From JAVBOW01 sp031549495 (GTDB taxonomy: Bacteria; Bacteroidota; Bacteroidia; Bacteroidales; Rikenellaceae), in the NCBI GenBank assembly GCA_031549495.1, contig JAVBPS010000011.1:1-64000 (forward strand): a DNA stretch of 64,000 bases, written 5' to 3'. Of the stretch, positions 59,333 to 64,000 are shown piece by piece. Below the pieces are notes generated by a model, which was not told the DNA's origin, did no database searches, and was given only the letters and a program-made list of their open reading frames with translations. How positions within the stretch are numbered: the stretch's first letter is position 1; every line of letters begins with the position of its first letter. The position numbers and the translations under genes were made by a program.

Positions 59333-59779
59333 ATGAATCTCAATAATTTAAAACCTGCAACAGGGTCGACTCACAGCGAGAAACGCCTCGGCCGCGGACA
59401 GGGCTCGGGCCGTGGCGGTACCTCTACGCGCGGCCACAAAGGCGCCCAGTCGCGTTCGGGCTACAGCTCCAAGCGCGGTTTCGAAGGCGGTCAGATGCCC
59501 ATGCAGCGCCGCCTGCCGAAATTCGGCTTCACGAACCTCAAAAGGGTCGAGTTCAAGGCGATCAACCTGCAGACCATCGACGAGCTGGTGAAGAAGAACA
59601 ACCTGAAGGCTGTTTCCATCGAGACGCTGATCGAAGCCGGTTTCGTTTCGAAGAACGACCGCGTGAAGATCCTCGGCAACGGCACGCTTTCCGCAGCCGT
59701 CGAGGTGACCGCGCACGCGTTCAGCAAGACCGCCGTCGCAGCTATCGAAGCGCAGGGAGGCAAGGCTGTAAAACTCTAA
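59333..59779 (+). CDS. rplO: 50S ribosomal protein L15
   Basis: 148 aa late-assembly protein. The ATG at 59333 (MNLNNLKPATGSTHSEKRLG) is the family start; the frame opens 13 codons earlier without homology. GGTSTRGHKGAQSRSGYSSK is the Gly/Arg-rich extension into 23S rRNA. Confidence 0.97.
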   Translation: MNLNNLKPATGSTHSEKRLGRGQGSGRGGTSTRGHKGAQSRSGYSSKRGFEGGQMPMQRRLPKFGFTNLKRVEFKAINLQTIDELVKKNNLKAVSIETLIEAGFVSKNDRVKILGNGTLSAAVEVTAHAFSKTAVAAIEAQGGKAVKL

Positions 59780-59793
59780 CCCGACCCTAAGCT

Positions 59794-61125
59794 ATGAAAA
59801 GGCTGATTGAAACCATAAAGAATATATTCAAGATCGAGGAGCTGCGCAACAGGATTCTGTTCACGCTCTCGCTCGTGCTTGTGTATAGGCTGGGAAGTTT
59901 CGTCGTGATCCCGGGCATCAACCCCGAGGCGCTGTCGGGCCTCCAGGAGCAGGTGGAAGGCAACGGCTTGTTGCAGTTGCTCAACATCTTTTCCGGCGGC
60001 GCGTTCCACAACGCTTCGATCTTCGCCCTGGGGATCATGCCCTACATCTCGGCGTCTATCGTCATCCAGCTGCTGGGGATCATGGTCCCCTATTTCCAGA
60101 AACTGCAGAAGGAGGGCGAGAGCGGCCGCCGCAAGATGAACCAATGGACGCGCTACCTGACCATCATCGTGCTGTTGCTGCAAGGGCCGGCTTACCTGGC
60201 CAACCTGCACACCACGCTGCCTGCGGCGGCTTTCGTGCTGGGCCAGAGCCATGCCATGCTGTTCAACATCAGCGCTACGATCGTGCTGATCGCCGGTACG
60301 ATGTTCACCATGTGGCTCGGCGAGAAGATCACCGACAAGGGGATCGGCAACGGGGTGTCGCTCATCATCATGGTGGGGATCATCGCGCGCCTGCCGCACG
60401 CCCTGCTCGGGGAGCTCAACTCGCGTTTCACGGAGGCTACCGGCGGCGCGATCATGCTGCTCGTGGAGTTCGTGCTGCTGTTCTTCGTCTTCGCGGCGAC
60501 GATCGCGCTGGTGCAGGCCGTACGGAAGATTCCCGTGCAGTACGCCAAGCGCATCGTGGGCAACAAACAGTACGGCGGCGTTCGCCAGTACATCCCGCTG
60601 AAGATCAACGCGGCGGGCGTTATGCCCATCATCTTCGCGCAGGCGCTGATGTTCGTGCCGATGCTCTTCACGCGCATCGAAGCGAACTGGGCCCAGGCCT
60701 TCGCGTCGGCTTTCTCCGACTACCGCGGGTTCTGGTATAACCTCGTATTCGGATTGCTGGTGGTCGCGTTCACCTACTTCTACACCGCGATCACCGTTAA
60801 CCCCAACATGATGGCTGAAGATATGAAACGTAACGGCGGCTTTATCCCGGGCATCAAGCCGGGCAAGCAGACCGTGAATTATATCGACACCATCATGACG
60901 CGCATCACCCTTCCGGGATCCATCTTCCTGGCGATCGTGGCGATCCTGCCGACGTTCGCCTCGATGCTGGGCATCAGTTCGCAGTTCGCCCTCTTCTTCG
61001 GGGGAACCTCGCTGCTGATCCTCGTGGGTGTTGTGCTCGACACTCTCAAACAGATCGAAAGTTACCTCCTGCTGCGCCACTACGACGGGCTGATGAAGAC
61101 CGGCCGTATCAAAGGGCGCTCGTAA
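59794..61125 (+). CDS. secY: Preprotein translocase subunit SecY
   Basis: 443 aa inner-membrane channel with ten predicted transmembrane helices. Family blocks: FSGGAFHNASIFALGIMPYI (plug and TM2 region), GIGNGVSLIIMVGII, and the cytoplasmic loop with NPNMMAEDMKRNGGFIPGIK. Normal length. 14 bp after rplO, its standard position. Confidence 0.98.
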   Translation: MKRLIETIKNIFKIEELRNRILFTLSLVLVYRLGSFVVIPGINPEALSGLQEQVEGNGLLQLLNIFSGGAFHNASIFALGIMPYISASIVIQLLGIMVPYFQKLQKEGESGRRKMNQWTRYLTIIVLLLQGPAYLANLHTTLPAAAFVLGQSHAMLFNISATIVLIAGTMFTMWLGEKITDKGIGNGVSLIIMVGIIARLPHALLGELNSRFTEATGGAIMLLVEFVLLFFVFAATIALVQAVRKIPVQYAKRIVGNKQYGGVRQYIPLKINAAGVMPIIFAQALMFVPMLFTRIEANWAQAFASAFSDYRGFWYNLVFGLLVVAFTYFYTAITVNPNMMAEDMKRNGGFIPGIKPGKQTVNYIDTIMTRITLPGSIFLAIVAILPTFASMLGISSQFALFFGGTSLLILVGVVLDTLKQIESYLLLRHYDGLMKTGRIKGRS

Positions 61126-61149
61126 CCGAAAGGAGTTATTGCTGACGTT

Positions 61150-61923
61150 GTGATACAGATCAAGACCAGGGAAGAAGTGGAACTGCTGCGCGAGAACAAC
61201 GCTCTCGTGTCGCTGACCTTAGCCGAGGTGGGTAAGCATATCCGCCCGGGGGTCACGACCAAAGAGCTGGACGGGATCGCTGAAGATTTCATCCGTGCTC
61301 ACGGAGCAGTTCCCGGTTTCCTGGGGTACAACGGCTTTCCCGCCACGCTCTGCGTGTCGGTCAACGAGCAGGTTGTACACGGTATCCCGTCCGGTTACGC
61401 ACTGCAAGAAGGGGACATCGTTTCGGTAGATTGTGGCACCATCCTGAAGGGGTTTTATGGTGATTCCGCCTACACATTCGCTGTGGGACGGATCAGTGAG
61501 GAGGCTGAGCGCCTGCTCGAAGTGACCAAAAAAGCCCTTCGCGAAGGTGTCGCACAGATCAAGGCAGGAGCCCGCGTGGGCGACATATCCGCCGCTGTGC
61601 AGCACATGGCCGAATCGAACGGTTTCTCCGTAGTCAGGGAGTTGGTGGGCCACGGCCTCGGGCGCAAGATGCACGAGGAGCCCGAGGTACCCAATTTCGG
61701 ACGGCGCGGATCGGGGCCTATCCTGCGGGAAGGCATGGTGATCTGCGTCGAGCCGATGATCAACGCCGGCTCCCGGGCGGTGGTTTTCGAACAGGACGGA
61801 TGGACGGTGCGCACCCGCGACCGCAAGCCCTCGGCGCACTTCGAGTGGGCCGTGGCGGTGACCGCGACCGGCGCCGACATCCTGACTGATTTCGACGTTA
61901 TCGAAAAGGCAATCGCAAACTAA
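61150..61923 (+). CDS. map: Methionine aminopeptidase, type I
   Basis: 257 aa; removes N-terminal Met from new proteins. GTG start (MIQIKTREEVELLREN). Metal ligands: Asp in VDCGTIL and GDSAYTF, His in GHGLGRKMHEEPEVPNFG, Glu in MVICVEPMIN, and a last Glu in HFEWAVAVT. Upstream AAAGGAG is too far (13 nt) to be a clear ribosome site. Confidence 0.97.
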   Translation: MIQIKTREEVELLRENNALVSLTLAEVGKHIRPGVTTKELDGIAEDFIRAHGAVPGFLGYNGFPATLCVSVNEQVVHGIPSGYALQEGDIVSVDCGTILKGFYGDSAYTFAVGRISEEAERLLEVTKKALREGVAQIKAGARVGDISAAVQHMAESNGFSVVRELVGHGLGRKMHEEPEVPNFGRRGSGPILREGMVICVEPMINAGSRAVVFEQDGWTVRTRDRKPSAHFEWAVAVTATGADILTDFDVIEKAIAN

Positions 61924-61930
61924 GATTTTT

Positions 61931-62149
61931 ATGGCTAAGCAGAACGCTATTGAAAAGGACGGGACGATCATCGAGGCCCTCAGCAACGCGATGTTTCGCG
62001 TCGAGTTGGACAACGGCCACGTGATCACCGCCCACATCTCCGGGAAGATGCGCATGCATTACATCAAGATCCTCCCCGGGGACAAAGTGAAAGTCGAAAT
62101 GTCGCCCTACGACCTGTCGAAAGGACGCATTTCATTCAGGTACAAGTAA
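61931..62149 (+). CDS. infA: Translation initiation factor IF-1
   Basis: 72 aa S1-like OB fold at the ribosomal A site. KDGTIIEALSNAMFRVELDN and SPYDLSKGRISFRYK are diagnostic. Confidence 0.98.
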   Translation: MAKQNAIEKDGTIIEALSNAMFRVELDNGHVITAHISGKMRMHYIKILPGDKVKVEMSPYDLSKGRISFRYK

Positions 62150-62163
62150 AAAGACCTAAGAAA

Positions 62164-62280
62164 ATGAAAGTAAGAGCATCGATCAAAAAAAGATCGGAAG
62201 ACTGCAAGATCGTCAAGCGCAAAGGCCGCCTGTACGTGATCTGCAAGAAGAACCCCAAGCTGAAAATGCGCCAGGGTTAA
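62164..62280 (+). CDS. rpmJ: 50S ribosomal protein L36
   Basis: 38 aa, MKVRASIKKRSEDC at the start and KKNPKLKMRQG at the end. In zinc-binding L36 the ligands are three Cys and one His; here the first Cys is replaced by Ser (RSEDC) and the His by Leu (NPKLK), leaving Cys14 and Cys27 only, so zinc is probably not bound. 14 bp after infA, its standard place. Confidence 0.95.
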   Translation: MKVRASIKKRSEDCKIVKRKGRLYVICKKNPKLKMRQG

Positions 62281-62311
62281 TCACATTTAATTAAAACACG
62301 AAAAGAGATTT

Positions 62312-62692
62312 ATGGCACGTATAGTTGGTGTAGATTTACCCAAAAACAAGCGCGGGGAGATAGGCCTGACCTATATCTACGGCATCGGCCGCAGCACCTC
62401 CCGCAAGATCCTCGAGGCCGCAGGCGTTGATTACAGCGTCAAGGTACAGGAGTGGAACGACGCCCAGATCGCAGCCATCCGCCAGGCTATCGCCGACGGG
62501 GGTTACAAGGTCGAAGGCGAATGCCGTTCGATGGTGCAGCTGAATATCAAACGACTGATGGACATCGGTTGCTACCGCGGCATCCGTCACCGTATCGGCC
62601 TGCCCGTGCGCGGACAGAGCACGAAGAACAACGCACGTACCCGCAAGGGACGCAAGAAAACTGTTGCGAACAAGAAAAAGGCAACCAAATAA
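62312..62692 (+). CDS. rpsM: 30S ribosomal protein S13
   Basis: 126 aa; head protein touching P-site tRNA. ARIVGVDLPKNKRGEIGLTY and YRGIRHRIGLPVRGQSTKNN are typical. First gene of the alpha part of the operon. Confidence 0.98.
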   Translation: MARIVGVDLPKNKRGEIGLTYIYGIGRSTSRKILEAAGVDYSVKVQEWNDAQIAAIRQAIADGGYKVEGECRSMVQLNIKRLMDIGCYRGIRHRIGLPVRGQSTKNNARTRKGRKKTVANKKKATK

Positions 62693-62705
62693 CCGGCATT
62701 GAATT

Positions 62706-63095
62706 ATGGCTAAGAAAACTGGAACAGTCAAGAAAAAAGTGGTTAAGGTGGGTGCCATGGGTGCCGCCTATGTCCACTCGACTTTCAACAACGTGATCGT
62801 CACCCTGACCAACGAGGTCGGTGAAGTGATCAGCTGGAGCTCCGCCGGTAAAATGGGTTTCCGCGGCTCGAAGAAAAACACCCCCTACGCAGCGCAGACC
62901 GCTGCCACGGATTGCGCCAAAGTGGCCTACGACATGGGCCTGCGCAAGATCAAGGTGTACGTGAAAGGCCCCGGTGCAGGACGCGAGTCCGCCATCCGTA
63001 CCCTGCACGGTGCAGGTATCGAAGTTCTTGAGATCATCGACGTTACGCCGCTGCCCCACAACGGCTGCCGTCCCCCCAACCGCCGCCGCGTGTAA
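62706..63095 (+). CDS. rpsK: 30S ribosomal protein S11
   Basis: 129 aa platform protein. HSTFNNVIVTLTNEVGEVI and VKGPGAGRESAIRTLHGAG are diagnostic; the end NGCRPPNRRRV is canonical. Confidence 0.98.
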   Translation: MAKKTGTVKKKVVKVGAMGAAYVHSTFNNVIVTLTNEVGEVISWSSAGKMGFRGSKKNTPYAAQTAATDCAKVAYDMGLRKIKVYVKGPGAGRESAIRTLHGAGIEVLEIIDVTPLPHNGCRPPNRRRV

Positions 63096-63226
63096 GGGCC
63101 GTAGTGATCGGGAAACTTGTTGCCGGGGAATGGCGTTTGAAGGCGGGAAAACCGTTTCGTCATTCCGGGTACAGGAACTTCCGGTCGGCGTAATATGATT
63201 TCAAAAAACAACAAACAACAAAAGAA

Positions 63227-63835
63227 ATGGCAAGATATATAGGACCTAAAAGCAAGATAGCCCGCAAATTCGGCGAGGCGATCTTCGGGGCGGACAAAGT
63301 TCTGGAAAAAAAGAACTTCCCTCCCGGACAGCACGGCTTGAACCGCAAACGTAAGAAGGTGTCCGAGTACGGCACGCAGCTCAACGAGAAGCAGAAGGCC
63401 AAAGCCACTTACGGCGTGCTGGAAAAACAATTCCGCAAGACCTACGCCGAAGCCGCCCGCGTGGGGGGTATCACCGGCGAAAACCTGCTCAAGCTGCTCG
63501 AATGCCGCCTGGACAACGTGGTGTACCGCCTGGGCATCGCCCCGACGCGTGCCGCCGCCCGCCAGCTGGTGTCGCACCGCCACATCACCGTCAATGGCGA
63601 TGTGGTCAACATTCCTTCGTACAGCCTCAAGGTAGGCGACACGGTAGGTGTGCGCGAAAAATCGAAGAGCCTCGAGGTGATCCAGGAGTCGCTGCAGGGT
63701 GGCCGCAAGAGCCGTTACGCATGGCTCGACTGGGACCAGGCTTCGATGAATGGTAAATTCATGGCAAAACCCGAAAGAGCCGACATTCCCGAGAACATCA
63801 AGGAGCAACTCATCGTCGAGCTTTACTCGAAGTAG
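63227..63835 (+). CDS. rpsD: 30S ribosomal protein S4
   Basis: 202 aa; 16S assembly initiator. MARYIGPKSKIARKFGEAIF at the start, S4 RNA-binding domain LLECRLDNVVYRLGIAPTRA. No Cys cluster, so the zinc-free form. 131-bp gap after rpsK shows no gene. Confidence 0.98.
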   Translation: MARYIGPKSKIARKFGEAIFGADKVLEKKNFPPGQHGLNRKRKKVSEYGTQLNEKQKAKATYGVLEKQFRKTYAEAARVGGITGENLLKLLECRLDNVVYRLGIAPTRAAARQLVSHRHITVNGDVVNIPSYSLKVGDTVGVREKSKSLEVIQESLQGGRKSRYAWLDWDQASMNGKFMAKPERADIPENIKEQLIVELYSK

Positions 63836-63879
63836 TATTAACCTGTTAGAGATTCTAACACACCAGACAAATAGAAATT

Positions 63880-64000
63880 ATGGCAATATTAGCATTCCAG
63901 AGGCCTGAGAAGGTTATCATGCTTGAATCCACGTCCAACTTCGGGAAATTCGAATTCCGTCCGTTGGAGCCCGGGTTCGCGCAAACGATCGGAAATGCCC
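63880..64000 (+). CDS. rpoA: RNA polymerase alpha subunit (partial, runs off the window)
   Basis: The first 40 codons (MAILAFQRPEKVIMLES then FGKFEFRPLEPGFAQTIGNA) match the N-terminus of the alpha subunit, which dimerises to nucleate polymerase assembly. The rest lies beyond 64000. Order rpsD-rpoA is standard. Confidence 0.95.
   Translation, partial: MAILAFQRPEKVIMLESTSNFGKFEFRPLEPGFAQTIGNA

Overview
The window looks like part of the chromosome of a gut-type Bacteroidota, most likely Rikenellaceae (Alistipes-like). This rests on high GC coding sequence, promoters with the Bacteroidota -7 box TAnnTTTG, almost no Shine-Dalgarno sites, the lineage-typical families DUF4270, DUF4290, DUF4249, DUF5689 and BACON, and a ribosomal order in which fusA runs straight into rpsJ. 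The genus call is inference, because there is no 16S gene here.

Layout. 1-8.6 kb: a DcaP-like porin, a possible 6S-like (Bacteroidales-1 type) RNA just upstream of a secreted endonuclease/exonuclease/phosphatase (EEP) enzyme, a small Cys/Lys-rich secreted peptide, pyruvate phosphate dikinase and a pyruvate oxidase. The segment is bracketed by two inverted copies of a 225-bp MITE-like element. 8.6-17 kb: topA, a DUF4270 lipoprotein overlapping a truncated GT5 (glycogen synthase-like) protein, queA, and the operon purN-pepE-radC. 17-21.4 kb: tandem duplicated outer-membrane barrels, then acpP-fabF-rnc. 21.4-29.6 kb: a nested palindrome block, DUF4290, a sigma-54 activator without a DNA-binding domain behind a sigma-54-type promoter, an operon of four overlapping genes (crp-like, waaA, TonB-dependent receptor, DUF4249 lipoprotein), and yraN.

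29.9-41.1 kb: a six-gene, leftward cluster: a 1263-aa BACON lipoprotein, two DRGH-motif DNA/RNA non-specific nucleases, a secreted EEP enzyme, a TonB-dependent receptor and a DUF5689 lipoprotein. Together they look like a surface system that degrades extracellular nucleic acid and imports the products, built like a polysaccharide utilisation locus but with nucleases in place of glycosidases and no SusD. This is the most system-like accessory region. Beside it, between the cluster and leuS, a near-consensus sigma-54 promoter points at a terminator about 120 nt away and may make a small RNA.

41.5-47 kb: leuS and two tandem paralogous lipoproteins with propeller-like repeats, each with its own duplicated promoter. 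47-64 kb: the str-S10-spc-alpha ribosomal superoperon from rpsL to the start of rpoA, including secY, map, infA and a short rpmJ. It is interrupted by two repeat insertions (after rpsJ and after rpsN).

Several families of palindromic intergenic repeats recur throughout. I saw no tRNA, rRNA, CRISPR array, prophage, transposase or integrase gene.
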